Source: Anaerolineaceae bacterium (GTDB lineage Bacteria; Chloroflexota; Anaerolineae; Aggregatilineales; Phototrophicaceae). Taken from it: DNA of 64,000 nucleotides. Positions within the stretch are counted from its first letter, which is position 1. Each line of letters starts with the position of its first letter. This document shows positions 9,618 through 18,191 of the stretch, in pieces. The stretch is from the NCBI GenBank assembly GCA_002702065.1, contig NZXX01000002.1:248001-312000 (forward strand). The letters are read 5' to 3'. The position numbers and the translations under genes are program-made. The notes beneath the pieces were generated by a model. That model saw only the letters and a list, made by a program, of their open reading frames with translations. It made no database searches and had not been told where the DNA came from.

Positions 9618-12011
9618 ATGACCGAACCTGTAATCTGGTTGACTGATCATAAAAATCAGGAATCCCGCATGGGGTCGAAGGCCGCAAACCTTGCCCGCCT
9701 GCATCATCAGGGCCTGCCGGTGCCAGAAGGATTCTGTATTCCGTCCGATGTCATTGAAAACGCGGACTGGACTGAACCGGTGCTGGAAGCCTATCGTCGC
9801 CTTGTTGCCTCACGCAATGATCGGGTGGCGGTGCGTTCGTCTGCGCTGGCCGAAGATCTGGCCGAAGCCTCCTTTGCCGGTCAGTATGAGACATTTCTCA
9901 ATATTGAGGGCGAGGCTGCGCTGCTCGACGCGATCCGGCAATGTCAGGCGTCGGATCAGGCGGCCCGGGTTGCCGGTTATAAAGCGCATCATGAGATGAC
10001 AGCAACGGCAAGTAATGTGTCGGTCCTTGTGCAGCGCATGGTCGCGGCAGATATGGCCGGGGTGTTGTTTACGTCAGACCCGGTCAGCGGTAGCAGCGAC
10101 CGGATTGTGATCGAAGCGGTGCCGAATGTGGCGGAAGAACTGGTTTCCGGCACGGTCACACCGGCACACATCGTGCTGGATCGTGGCACAAAGTCGATTG
10201 CCGAGGCTGAAAACCTGTCCACCCTTCCCGCGCCTCTGGCTGCCGTCGAAACCTGGTCCCGCTTGCTTGATCTGGCACTCCAGATTGAAGCCGTTTTTAC
10301 TACCCCGCAGGATATCGAGTGGGCCTACCAGGATGGACAATTCTGGATTTTGCAGAGCCGTCCCATTTCTGTACGACCCGCTGCCATCGACATGTCCCGG
10401 CTGACGCGCGCGAACATTGGCGAAGTTTTGCCCGGTGTGGTGACGCCGCTCACCATATCCACCTTCCTGCACGCGCTCCAGGCCAGCGAAGCAGAAGATC
10501 AGGATGTGAAGCCCAGCGAAATGCTGACGATTGTCGAGGGCCGCGCCTACATCGACGTACAACTGCTGTGGAACAGTTATGACCATATCGTTGGGTTGCG
10601 CCCGCCCAGTGTGCTCAAAAAAGGCCTGGGTTGTGATGTCACTGGTCGCGAAGCGGAACTGGCCGCTGCCAGCCCACCAATCGGCATTTCCGGCAATACG
10701 CTTAAATCCGCGTATGTCTGGCTGGAACTGGTGACGCGCAGATGGGTAAAACCGCGTATCGAGCGCCTGCTTACTCAGGAAATTCAACCCACACTCGATC
10801 AGCTGAACGCCCGGTCGTTACAGACGCTTACGCAGGACGACATCTGGCAGCAGGTTCAGCAGTTGCTGAAGTTAACCAATCAGGCATTTTCGGCGCACAT
10901 GCAGTCCTCGTTTATCGCGCTTTGCGCCTATGCCATTGCCCATGACCGGCTTGCGATCGTTGCCGGTGAACAAAACGCTGATAGGCTGATGTCAGCAGCA
11001 TCCGCCAACCAGACCGCTAATGCCGCCGCCCTGCATCATCACTTTGGCGTGCTGGCAAAGCGTGTTCAGGCGTCGCCCGCGCTGGATCAGCTGTTTCGCT
11101 CAACGACAGAGGATGACCTGCTGCCCGCGTTGCAAGCCGATGCCGAGGGGCAGCGTTTGCTGGCGGAGATCGAACAGTCAGCGCATGTGCTGGGCAATCG
11201 CGGTGTACAGGAATTTGAACTGAACACCCCCCGGTGGGCGGAAGACCCGCGTTTGCTGATCGCCACGCTGCGGGCCTTGTTGCTGAGTGGTGCGTTGGAA
11301 ACCGGCTCCGGACAATCCCATGATGCAGAAGCCGTTACACTGGATTCCTGCCTTCAGCGAGTGTCGCCGGTACAACGTTTGCTGGTCCGCCACATTTACC
11401 AGACCTTTGTGGCCTATGCCCACACGCGGGAACAGACCAAATCTGTTTTGATGACCTGCTTCAGCGAACTGCGCCGGCACTATCTGCAATTGGCGACGAT
11501 GTTGCAGCAGTCGGCGGCCCTGACCGAGGCTGATGACATCTTCTTTCTGGAAATCAGTGAGCTGAATGCGCTGCTCACCCAGCAGGTGGAGCCATCGAAA
11601 TTGACGAGCCGTATCCCGGAACGACGGCGTGCGCATGAGCGTTACACATCACAGGGTGCTGCCGCTGGTTTCAGTGCGGACCCTGATGCGCAGGTGTTGA
11701 TCGGGACGGCAGTCAGCGGCGGGCAGGTGACCGGGCGGGCACGAGTCGTGTCGAACCCGGCTCTGGCGGCCCTTGAGAACGGCGATATTCTGATTGCCGA
11801 ATACACAGACCCCGGTTGGACCCCCTTGTTTCTGATTGCTTCAGCAGTTGTGACGGAAATCGGCGGCATCCTGTCGCACACCGGCACGCTGGCTCGTGAG
11901 CTGAATAAGCCAGCCGTATTTTCAATAGCGGGTGCCACCCGATTAATTCAAGACGGACAGCGTATCACTGTGGATGGCTCTAGTGGAAAAATCTATTTAC
12001 ACCCAGACTGA
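9618..12011 (+). CDS. PEP-utilising enzyme (PEP synthase / rifampicin phosphotransferase-like)
   Basis: A 797-residue protein with the PEP synthase layout. An N-terminal ATP-grasp part comprises GSKAANLARLHHQGLPVPEGF, VAVRSSALAEDLAEASFAGQYETFL and DIEWAYQDGQFWILQSRPI. A long helical middle follows. At the C-terminus is the swivelling PEP-utiliser domain with the phospho-carrier His754 in ILSHTGTLARELNKPAV. The family moves the beta-phosphate of ATP to water plus an acceptor such as pyruvate or an antibiotic. There is no pyruvate-binding C-terminal barrel, so a small-molecule phosphotransferase is more likely than true PpsA. ATG 9618 is preferred over 9582, which would overlap the glycosidase gene. 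Finding it in a glycan operon is unusual. Confidence 0.82.
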   Translation: MTEPVIWLTDHKNQESRMGSKAANLARLHHQGLPVPEGFCIPSDVIENADWTEPVLEAYRRLVASRNDRVAVRSSALAEDLAEASFAGQYETFLNIEGEAALLDAIRQCQASDQAARVAGYKAHHEMTATASNVSVLVQRMVAADMAGVLFTSDPVSGSSDRIVIEAVPNVAEELVSGTVTPAHIVLDRGTKSIAEAENLSTLPAPLAAVETWSRLLDLALQIEAVFTTPQDIEWAYQDGQFWILQSRPISVRPAAIDMSRLTRANIGEVLPGVVTPLTISTFLHALQASEAEDQDVKPSEMLTIVEGRAYIDVQLLWNSYDHIVGLRPPSVLKKGLGCDVTGREAELAAASPPIGISGNTLKSAYVWLELVTRRWVKPRIERLLTQEIQPTLDQLNARSLQTLTQDDIWQQVQQLLKLTNQAFSAHMQSSFIALCAYAIAHDRLAIVAGEQNADRLMSAASANQTANAAALHHHFGVLAKRVQASPALDQLFRSTTEDDLLPALQADAEGQRLLAEIEQSAHVLGNRGVQEFELNTPRWAEDPRLLIATLRALLLSGALETGSGQSHDAEAVTLDSCLQRVSPVQRLLVRHIYQTFVAYAHTREQTKSVLMTCFSELRRHYLQLATMLQQSAALTEADDIFFLEISELNALLTQQVEPSKLTSRIPERRRAHERYTSQGAAAGFSADPDAQVLIGTAVSGGQVTGRARVVSNPALAALENGDILIAEYTDPGWTPLFLIASAVVTEIGGILSHTGTLARELNKPAVFSIAGATRLIQDGQRITVDGSSGKIYLHPD

Positions 12012-13401
12012 CAACTGGCAGGAGCAGATTGCCAACCTGAAACCCCAACTGCGACAGATCATTGCGCAGGAGTGGGAATCTGAGGGGTTCTTCCCGTGTT
12101 ATGCTGTGGTGAACCTGCGTGGTGACCCAACCCTGCATTTTGCCGATCTGATTGATTTTTGGCGCAGCCGAACAGACCCCTTTCTCAAAGTGGCGACGAC
12201 GTTGTGCTGGCCGTTTCGCCTGCTTCAGCTCGTCTCCAAATTAGAACGAGATGGCGTCTCCTGGCCTGTCCCAACGGATGGGCAGTTTGCCATTCGTTTC
12301 CATACGTTTTTTACGGACTATTATTTCTATACCACCATCCGGCGCTTTACGACCGACCCCCAACTTTCCAGCGAGGAACAGGCGCGCTGGCGGGCGGTGT
12401 TGGCGGACATGGTGAATCTGGTATTAAAGAATCAGATCACACGCTCTATTGACGCGGATGAATTCAGCGTTTTCCAGTTTTTCCCCGAAAGTGAACTGCG
12501 GCTCGATCCATCCTCCAGCGGCAGCCGCTTTCTCCGCTGGTCGGGCATGGCACAGATTGACCCTGATGCGGATGACACTTTCGTCATTCTGGAAATGCTG
12601 CACGATTATCTGAGTGGGCTGCCAGATAACGCCGACGCCTCGACACAGAGAATCCGCGATTCACTGGAACAGGTTCTGCGACGGCCCTACTGGAAACTGC
12701 TTCGATTTTTTCAGTTTCGCCCGGACGCGGTTGCCCAGCCGGAAGTGAACTACCTCAGTGTTGATTCGGAAGGTGGCATTACAACGTGGTTTGGCGATTT
12801 TCCGGCTGATGCGCCCGATCTGGTTGTCAATGTCAACGTGCTGCGCTCGGTTCTGCTTAACCGCGATCACTGGCACATCTTCGAGTCTGAAGCAGCACTG
12901 GCAACGGTTCGCGGTATGATTGACTGTCTGTTTCGCAATACCTGCAGCGGCCTGTATCGCCAGGACCGCGCCTATGGTTTTTATATTGCCGAATTTTACT
13001 GTGCCATGTTTGGCAGGTTGTGGCAGGTTGTGAACACGCTGTCACCTGCCGAACGCCAGCAGCTTGACCCTGAAGGCCATCTGGCATCGATCCGCGAGGC
13101 GGCGCTAGACTATCTGGTCAATGAATTGAACCCGGTGGGTCAGTCATTGAATCCGCTGGATGCGGCTCTGGCTTTGTCGACAGCCATCCAACTGGATGAT
13201 GTGAAACCAGAGCTTGTCGATGGCTGGCTGCGGGTGATCGGCCAGCGCTTCGACACAGGCTATAAGGCTTACGAAATCTTCAAAGGCAAGATTCCCACGC
13301 ATATGGTGTATGGATCAGAAGCGACAACGGCTGCGCTGGTCTATGATGCACTGGATGAACTGGACCATTACCTGATCGCTCAAGATAAGGGGCAACCATG
13401 A
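11974..13401 (+). CDS. Alpha-helical protein with a DxDDT motif, function unknown
   Basis: 475 residues, mostly helical, with repeated helix-pair character and no signal peptide or membrane segment. Residues 198-202 read DADDT, the same pattern as the DxDDT acid motif of class II terpene cyclases and other alpha/alpha-barrel enzymes, placed at the start of a helix (TFVILEMLHDYL). One motif is not enough to assign activity. It overlaps the PEP-utiliser gene by 38 nt (GTG 11983 is an alternative start) and the next gene by ATGA, so the three are translationally coupled. With UbiA and a UGT nearby, an isoprenoid-related role is possible but unproven. Confidence 0.6.
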   Translation: MALVEKSIYTQTDNWQEQIANLKPQLRQIIAQEWESEGFFPCYAVVNLRGDPTLHFADLIDFWRSRTDPFLKVATTLCWPFRLLQLVSKLERDGVSWPVPTDGQFAIRFHTFFTDYYFYTTIRRFTTDPQLSSEEQARWRAVLADMVNLVLKNQITRSIDADEFSVFQFFPESELRLDPSSSGSRFLRWSGMAQIDPDADDTFVILEMLHDYLSGLPDNADASTQRIRDSLEQVLRRPYWKLLRFFQFRPDAVAQPEVNYLSVDSEGGITTWFGDFPADAPDLVVNVNVLRSVLLNRDHWHIFESEAALATVRGMIDCLFRNTCSGLYRQDRAYGFYIAEFYCAMFGRLWQVVNTLSPAERQQLDPEGHLASIREAALDYLVNELNPVGQSLNPLDAALALSTAIQLDDVKPELVDGWLRVIGQRFDTGYKAYEIFKGKIPTHMVYGSEATTAALVYDALDELDHYLIAQDKGQP

Positions 13402-14681
13402 AACGCGCGCTCTTGCTGCCCGGTTATATGGGGGGTGGCTTCGGACATGTGAATCGCTGTATGGTGCTGGCGGATGCCCTGGCCAGTGAAGGCTGGCAGG
13501 TTGCGTTTGTTCTGGCTGGCCAGCATGTGGCAACCGTCCAGAAAACCGGCCATCCCATCCACCAACCCCGGTTTCCGGCTCGGCCTCGGCCAGAGCGGCA
13601 CAATTCCCCCGCCTATACCTATCTCACAGATGCCAGCATTCAGGTGCTGCGGGATGGTTTCGGGCGGCCCTGGCGGCTGCGCGCGGCTGTTGCTGAGCTG
13701 ATGTGGATTATCCGCCGCTTTCGCCCGGATGTCCTGATTGGTGATCTGTCGTTGCTGACATGGATTGTCGGACAGCGCACGGGCCTGCCTGTGGTGCAGA
13801 TTGTGCGGTCCATTATGCACCCCGATGCCCCTGAAATTATGTGGTGGCAGTCACCGCCGGATGGGTTGGTCGCGCCGGATATTCACCCCATCTTCGATTC
13901 GGCCCTGCGCGGCTGGAAGCTGGACCCCATTCATCGCACGGAAGACCTGTTGCGGGGCGACCTGTTTCTGGTACCGAGTATCCCGCAAATCGAACCGCTT
14001 CCCGATACCGTCAAGGCAACGGAATATATTGGTCCGCTTGTTCGGTCCAGTGCCGGTGCCGATCAACTTCCGCCGCCCCTCGACGGCCCATCCGATCAGC
14101 CAGTGGTGTATGTCACGCTGGGCGGCGGCGCCGGACCTGTGGGCAATCGTCATTTCTTCGAGGTGGTCAACGAAGCATTCAGCCAGTCTCCCTGGCCTGT
14201 GATCGTTTCGGTGGGGCGCAAGTTTCAACTGTCCGACGTACCCGCCGCGCCACCCAATCTCCATTATTACCAGTGGGTGCCAGGGCCGCAGGTGATCCAG
14301 CGCAGCGCGGTTGTGGTGTTTCATGGTGGCTATGGCACGACGATGGAAGTCGTGCAGCATGGTGTCCCCAGCGTGGTGCTGCCGTTCCATACCGAGCAGG
14401 AATCAAATGGGCGGCGGCTGGAACAACAATCGGCGGCGCGGGTTCTTTCGCCTTCCAGTGATCCGTCGACCATGCAGCTTGTCCCGCGCGGGTGGCCCTA
14501 TGGTCAGTTTACGATGGGCATTCATCCAACCAGCACCCTGCAACCCGATGACTTGTATCAGGCTGTTTCGACCATTATAGCGGACCCGACATACACCGAA
14601 GCCGCGCGGCGCCTCAAGGCGGCTGCCAGCCAGTACGACGGCGCTGCTGCCGCAGTCCAACACATCAATCAGCTTGTGTGA
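13398..14681 (+). CDS. UGT-type glycosyltransferase (GT1/GT28-like)
   Basis: A 427-residue GT-B glycosyltransferase. The N-terminal Rossmann part begins ALLLPGYMGGGFGHVNR with the GxGH acceptor-side turn. The C-terminal donor domain has HYYQWVPGPQVIQRSAVVVF, then HGGYGTTMEVVQHGVP from about residue 309 and PFHTEQESNG, which together form the UGT/MurG donor-binding signature. It starts at ATG 13398 inside the previous stop (ATGA). It closes the operon and probably glycosylates a lipid or isoprenoid product. Confidence 0.85.
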   Translation: MKRALLLPGYMGGGFGHVNRCMVLADALASEGWQVAFVLAGQHVATVQKTGHPIHQPRFPARPRPERHNSPAYTYLTDASIQVLRDGFGRPWRLRAAVAELMWIIRRFRPDVLIGDLSLLTWIVGQRTGLPVVQIVRSIMHPDAPEIMWWQSPPDGLVAPDIHPIFDSALRGWKLDPIHRTEDLLRGDLFLVPSIPQIEPLPDTVKATEYIGPLVRSSAGADQLPPPLDGPSDQPVVYVTLGGGAGPVGNRHFFEVVNEAFSQSPWPVIVSVGRKFQLSDVPAAPPNLHYYQWVPGPQVIQRSAVVVFHGGYGTTMEVVQHGVPSVVLPFHTEQESNGRRLEQQSAARVLSPSSDPSTMQLVPRGWPYGQFTMGIHPTSTLQPDDLYQAVSTIIADPTYTEAARRLKAAASQYDGAAAAVQHINQLV

Positions 14682-14695
14682 AATAACGGTACGAT

Positions 14696-14724
14696 GGTGT
14701 CGTAGGCCGCCCGCTTACGACACC
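14696..14724. other. Stem-loop between convergent genes
   Basis: A perfect 9-bp inverted repeat (14696-14704 GGTGTCGTA with 14716-14724 TACGACACC) and an 11-nt loop lie between the ends of the glycan operon and the GT39 gene. There is no T-tract on either side, so a normal intrinsic terminator is doubtful; it may protect 3' ends. Confidence 0.4.
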
Positions 14725-14742
14725 GATGTGCATCCATGCACT

Positions 14743-16374
14743 TTAGGACGACGCGTCCCGACTGGCACTGACCTGCGTCAGTGTCGCCAGATCATACACA
14801 CGGGCATATTCAATTCCGTGAACATTGACCTCGTAGACGGGTTCCACCTGGCTGATGGCGTCTCGGTAGCCGCCAAATTGCTGACGCTGGGCCATGCTGA
14901 TATAGACGATCACATAGCCCTCTGCTTCCAGCATTTCCGGTTCAAAACCGGCGGCGATCATACAGGGGTTAAAACGGTCCAGTACCCGCATCTTCGGTAA
15001 TTCGCCCAGCACTTCCTCATGACACGCGCCGCCGTGCGCTCTCACATAGGCCGCCACCTGCTCCAGCCCTTCGCCCCATCCCACCAGCAGCGTCTGCACA
15101 GCGGTGCTGCTGCCCCCCAGCAGCGGGTTAAAATAGGACAGATAGTAGGGGTGATACCAGGCGAGATTGAATGTCACCACCAGCACAGCGATCCCACCCG
15201 CAGCCAGGCGGATGGCGCGCCGATTCTCAAGCCTGCTGACGTTCAGCTTGGTGGTGATAAAATCGATTGCCCATGTCAGCCCGCACCCGGCCAGAATAGC
15301 GAGCAGGGGGAATGTCTGGATAATGTACCGGTCGAACTTCTTCGGTTGGAGCGCCATCACTGCGATATACATAACCACGACAAACAGCAGCGCCAGAATG
15401 GCCTTGCGGTAGGGGCGAAATTCGCGTCTGAACACGGCGACTACCGCCAGCCCGACGCCGATCACGGCCCAGGGGGTTAAACGCAATACAACCGCAACCG
15501 GATAGAGGAGAATGCCGGGGTCTTCGACCGGTTGCCCCATAAAGAAGTTGCCACGATCATGCGGGGCGAGCGCCAGGTTGGCACCATGCCGCAGCCACGA
15601 AATGACATAGTCCATGTTGCTCCAGGTTGCGGGGTACAGCGCAAACCACACCACCCCCGCAATGAGGAGCCATATCGCCATCGCTAACACGGGTCTCGGG
15701 GGACGTTGGCGAAGGTCGCGCCAGTACCAGAAATGCGAGTACATGGCAATCATGGGAAAAACAAACAAGGTCGTGAACTTGGTTAGCACCGCCAGCCCGC
15801 CGACAACCGCCGAAAAAACCAGAAAACGCCAGCGAACCGCATTCTCCGGATCATAATCCTTCTTTTCAAACCGGAGCGCGTACCAGCCGGATAACAAGGA
15901 CAGCGTCATGAACGACATGGACAGCGCGTCCACATGCAGAATGGCACTGTGGGCGACAATAAAGGGTTCGGTTGCCCATATGAGCGCCGCCACAATCGCA
16001 ATGCGCGGCCTGAGCAGCACCCGCAGCAGCAAATAAGCGATGACAATACTGAGCGCGTTGACGACTGCGATGGGAATACGGACGATGTTGATGTAAGAAA
16101 AATAATCCAGTTGAACTGCATCCGCACCATGCAGTATTCGGCTGAGCAGGATACCCGCGGCTCCCAGCCAAGTGGTGGCGACCCCCGGATGAAAGGCCTG
16201 GGCCGTGTTGCGCCAGTCACCCGCTTCTACGGCTGCAAAAAAACGCTCTGACCGCCCGACCCAATGGAAGGTTTCGTCAACGGTCAGAATATTGCGCGGC
16301 AGCACTCTGGGGATCAATGCCACTACAAATACAAGGATCGTCAGTAAGATGATCTTTCTTCTCGCGGCTGCCAT
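14743..16374 (-). CDS. GT39-like membrane glycosyltransferase (PMT/ArnT family)
   Basis: A 543-residue polytopic membrane protein. The acidic pair Asp33-Glu34 (TVDETFHW) after the first helix is the catalytic/metal position of GT-C enzymes of the PMT/ArnT family, which use polyprenyl-phosphate sugars as donors on the outer face of the membrane. About ten further hydrophobic helices follow, then a soluble tail (VRAHGGACHEEVLGELPK onward). The start is set at 16374 because GGGGGAC precedes it; an upstream in-frame ATG at 16401 lacks such a site. It converges on the glycan operon and is a plausible partner for it. Confidence 0.82.
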   Translation of the reverse strand: MAAARRKIILLTILVFVVALIPRVLPRNILTVDETFHWVGRSERFFAAVEAGDWRNTAQAFHPGVATTWLGAAGILLSRILHGADAVQLDYFSYINIVRIPIAVVNALSIVIAYLLLRVLLRPRIAIVAALIWATEPFIVAHSAILHVDALSMSFMTLSLLSGWYALRFEKKDYDPENAVRWRFLVFSAVVGGLAVLTKFTTLFVFPMIAMYSHFWYWRDLRQRPPRPVLAMAIWLLIAGVVWFALYPATWSNMDYVISWLRHGANLALAPHDRGNFFMGQPVEDPGILLYPVAVVLRLTPWAVIGVGLAVVAVFRREFRPYRKAILALLFVVVMYIAVMALQPKKFDRYIIQTFPLLAILAGCGLTWAIDFITTKLNVSRLENRRAIRLAAGGIAVLVVTFNLAWYHPYYLSYFNPLLGGSSTAVQTLLVGWGEGLEQVAAYVRAHGGACHEEVLGELPKMRVLDRFNPCMIAAGFEPEMLEAEGYVIVYISMAQRQQFGGYRDAISQVEPVYEVNVHGIEYARVYDLATLTQVSASRDASS

Positions 16375-16560
16375 GACTTGTCCCCCACAAACTTCAAACA
16401 CAAATGTAATCGCATGCTATGCAAGCATGTTAGATTTTAAATTTCGAGGTGTTATATCTTTACAATATTAATCATTATGTTCATCAAACCTCTCGTTAGC
16501 CTTGCGTAGCGGCTGAAAATCGTCATTTTGGCAGCAGATCCGCTTTTATTTCTGGTCGCT

Positions 16561-16589
16561 TTGATAATAATGAACGCATGTTCTATAAT
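16561..16589 (+). promoter_or_regulatory. Sigma-70-type promoter of the dienelactone hydrolase gene
   Basis: TTGATA at 16561-16566 and TATAAT at 16584-16589 are separated by exactly 17 bp. The -10 box overlaps the upstream ATG at 16578, so that ATG cannot be the translation start and the next in-frame ATG at 16626 is used. Confidence 0.85.
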
Positions 16590-16625
16590 TGGCGTATTGC
16601 AAATGCTCGTTATGAGGAAACGCTC

Positions 16626-17279
16626 ATGTCACCGACTCAACCCGATGGGTATCTGGCAATGCCTTCAACCGGCGAAGGCCCGGCTGTACTCGTGCTGCAT
16701 GCGTGGTGGGGGCTGAACACGACGATCAAAGGTGTTTGTGACCGACTGGCGGAAGCAGGTTTGGTCGCCTTCGCCCCGGACCTGTATCATGGCAAGGTGA
16801 CCGACCAGATTGCCGAAGCGGAAAAACTGGGTGCGGCGCTGGATGAAAAATTTGAGCAGGCCAGGGCTGAAATTGCTGCCGCTACGTCCTTTCTTCAGGA
16901 ACGTACCGGGACCACTGATGCTGGCATTGCGGTGATAGGTTTCTCGCTGGGAGCGTTTTATGCGCTGGATTTATCGGCGGCTATGCCCGAAGTCATCCGT
17001 TCGGTGGTGATTTTTTACGGCACAGGCCCCGCGGATTTTAACCGTGCGCAAGCGGCTTATCTCGGTCACTTTGCCGAGAACGACCCCTACGAGACGCTGG
17101 CAGGTGTCAAGGACCTGGAGGAAATGCTGAAGGCGGCTGGTCGTCCGGTGACTTTTTACACGTATCCGGATACGGGGCACTGGTTCTTCGAGCCGGACCG
17201 CACTGATGCTTATAACGCGGATGCTGCCCGCCTGGCCTGGGATCGAACGCTGGCGTTCCTCCAACGTGCTTCAACCTGA
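16626..17279 (+). CDS. Dienelactone hydrolase family protein
   Basis: A 217-residue alpha/beta hydrolase. GFSLGAFYA carries the nucleophile Ser107 (classical dienelactone hydrolases have Cys here); Asp153 and His185 (DTGHWFFEP) complete the triad. VLVLHAWWGLN supplies the oxyanion turn. It is probably cytoplasmic, hydrolysing a small ester or lactone of unknown identity. ATG 16626 follows GAGG at the right distance and lies downstream of a strong promoter. It appears to be a single-gene transcription unit. Confidence 0.85.
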   Translation: MSPTQPDGYLAMPSTGEGPAVLVLHAWWGLNTTIKGVCDRLAEAGLVAFAPDLYHGKVTDQIAEAEKLGAALDEKFEQARAEIAAATSFLQERTGTTDAGIAVIGFSLGAFYALDLSAAMPEVIRSVVIFYGTGPADFNRAQAAYLGHFAENDPYETLAGVKDLEEMLKAAGRPVTFYTYPDTGHWFFEPDRTDAYNADAARLAWDRTLAFLQRAST

Positions 17280-17376
17280 GATCAACCTGTTCTTGCTGGC
17301 CGCTGCTCGTATCCTCAAATCTTGATTGGCAGCCTCCGTAGCTAAGGGGACTGTTGTATTTGGAGCATATCGGCGT

Positions 17377-17613
17377 CTATATCATGATCTGCTGGGCACT
17401 TGCAGATTTGTTTTTAAGACTGCGCGCCAGCATCCAACCACTGCTCACGGCATAGACACCAACAATAAGCCCGGCCTTCATCATCTCGACAATCGGATCA
17501 GCGTCTCGATGGTCGTAATTTTCGACAATGAACATGCTGCCCATGAAACCACAGCCTACATGGAGAGCGAAAGAACTGGTGCGGATGACCATCTGCCGAG
17601 AATCAAACATCCG
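17377..17613 (-). CDS. Possible small membrane protein, hypothetical
   Basis: A short open frame of about 78 residues downstream of tRNA-Val on the same strand. It has two moderately hydrophobic segments (FALHVGCGFMGSMFIV and AGLIVGVYAVSSGWMLA) separated by a charged turn. The start could be ATG 17613 or an internal ATG at 17595; neither has a clear Shine-Dalgarno site. Nothing is recognised. It is listed because the 370-bp gap 17280-17649 holds no other candidate, and it may be chance. Confidence 0.25.
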   Translation of the reverse strand, partial: RMFDSRQMVIRTSSFALHVGCGFMGSMFIVENYDHRDADPIVEMMKAGLIVGVYAVSSGWMLARSLKNKSASAQQIMI

Positions 17614-17629
17614 GCAGGGTCGCCGGATG
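17608..17629 (-). terminator. Hairpin downstream of tRNA-Val
   Basis: An 8-bp stem (CATCCGGC / GCCGGATG) with a 6-nt loop lies 21 nt past the tRNA 3' end on the minus strand and is followed by TTTGATT. It is a weak T-tract but the position suits a tRNA terminator. Confidence 0.45.
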
Positions 17630-17649
17630 CTCAGTTGGTATAGTGTTGA

Positions 17650-17722
17650 TGGGCAATAGAGGACTCGAACCTCTAACCTCTCCCACGTCAAAGGAACGCT
17701 CTGCCAGTTGAGCTAATTGCCC
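17650..17722 (-). tRNA. tRNA-Val (anticodon GAC)
   Basis: The minus strand folds as a full 73-nt cloverleaf: acceptor GGGCAAT/ATTGCCC, D stem GCTC/GAGC, anticodon stem TTCCT/GGGAG with loop TTGACGT (anticodon GAC, reading GUC/GUU Val codons), a 5-nt variable loop, T stem AGAGG/CCTCT with TTCGAGT, and discriminator A. No CCA is encoded, so the tail must be added enzymatically. Confidence 0.95.
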
Positions 17723-17736
17723 GTGAGGTAGAAACA

Positions 17737-17765
17737 AGTATAAGCGGGTTTAGCGCACTTTTCAA
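17737..17765 (-). promoter_or_regulatory. Promoter of tRNA-Val
   Basis: On the minus strand TTGAAA (17760-17765) and TATACT (17737-17742) are separated by exactly 17 bp. The predicted start site is about 8 nt before the mature tRNA 5' end. Confidence 0.75.
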
Positions 17766-17773
17766 GAGGTGTT

Positions 17774-18178
17774 TTACGAAGCCGGCAGCCAATATTCCAG
17801 TTGGATGTTGTCCGGGTCACGGAAGGAGACATACTGCACCCGCCCGGCAAATACCTGAACACCCTGCGTGTCGACGCCTGCCGCCATCAGTTTGTCGGCA
17901 AAGGCATGGAGCGCGGCTTCGGATGGTGCTTTGAAGGAGAGATGATCGAGGCCGACGCGAAACTCGCTGAAGCGATCCCCAGTAGCGGTGTGCGCGTGCT
18001 TTACCAGGAAAATTTCGACCGGCCCGGCGTAAAAATAGCAGCTGCCGGCGTAGGTCGGGTCCGGGAAATCCGCCGGGATTTGTTGGACATCAAAGCCGAG
18101 CACATCCCCGTAAAATTGCCGGGAACGCTCCATGTTCGATACCGTCAGCACGATATGATCCAGCCCGGTTGTTTCCAT
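17774..18178 (-). CDS. VOC family (glyoxalase/dioxygenase-like) protein
   Basis: A 134-residue vicinal oxygen chelate protein with two beta-alpha-beta-beta-beta modules: LDHIVLTVSNMERSRQFYGDVLGFDV (first, with His8), VGLDHLSFKAPSEAALHAFADKLMAAGV (second) and the C-terminal FRDPDNIQLEYWLP with the usual metal Glu. It is probably a metal-dependent lyase, isomerase, dioxygenase or thiol-transfer resistance protein; the substrate is not readable. It lies 13 nt after the SH3/M23 gene on the same strand. Confidence 0.85.
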   Translation of the reverse strand: METTGLDHIVLTVSNMERSRQFYGDVLGFDVQQIPADFPDPTYAGSCYFYAGPVEIFLVKHAHTATGDRFSEFRVGLDHLSFKAPSEAALHAFADKLMAAGVDTQGVQVFAGRVQYVSFRDPDNIQLEYWLPAS

Positions 18179-18191
18179 CGTTCTTCGCCGC

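Noticed and set aside
14696..14724. A standard intrinsic terminator for the glycan operon.
   Set aside because: The stem is perfect but no T-tract follows on either strand.
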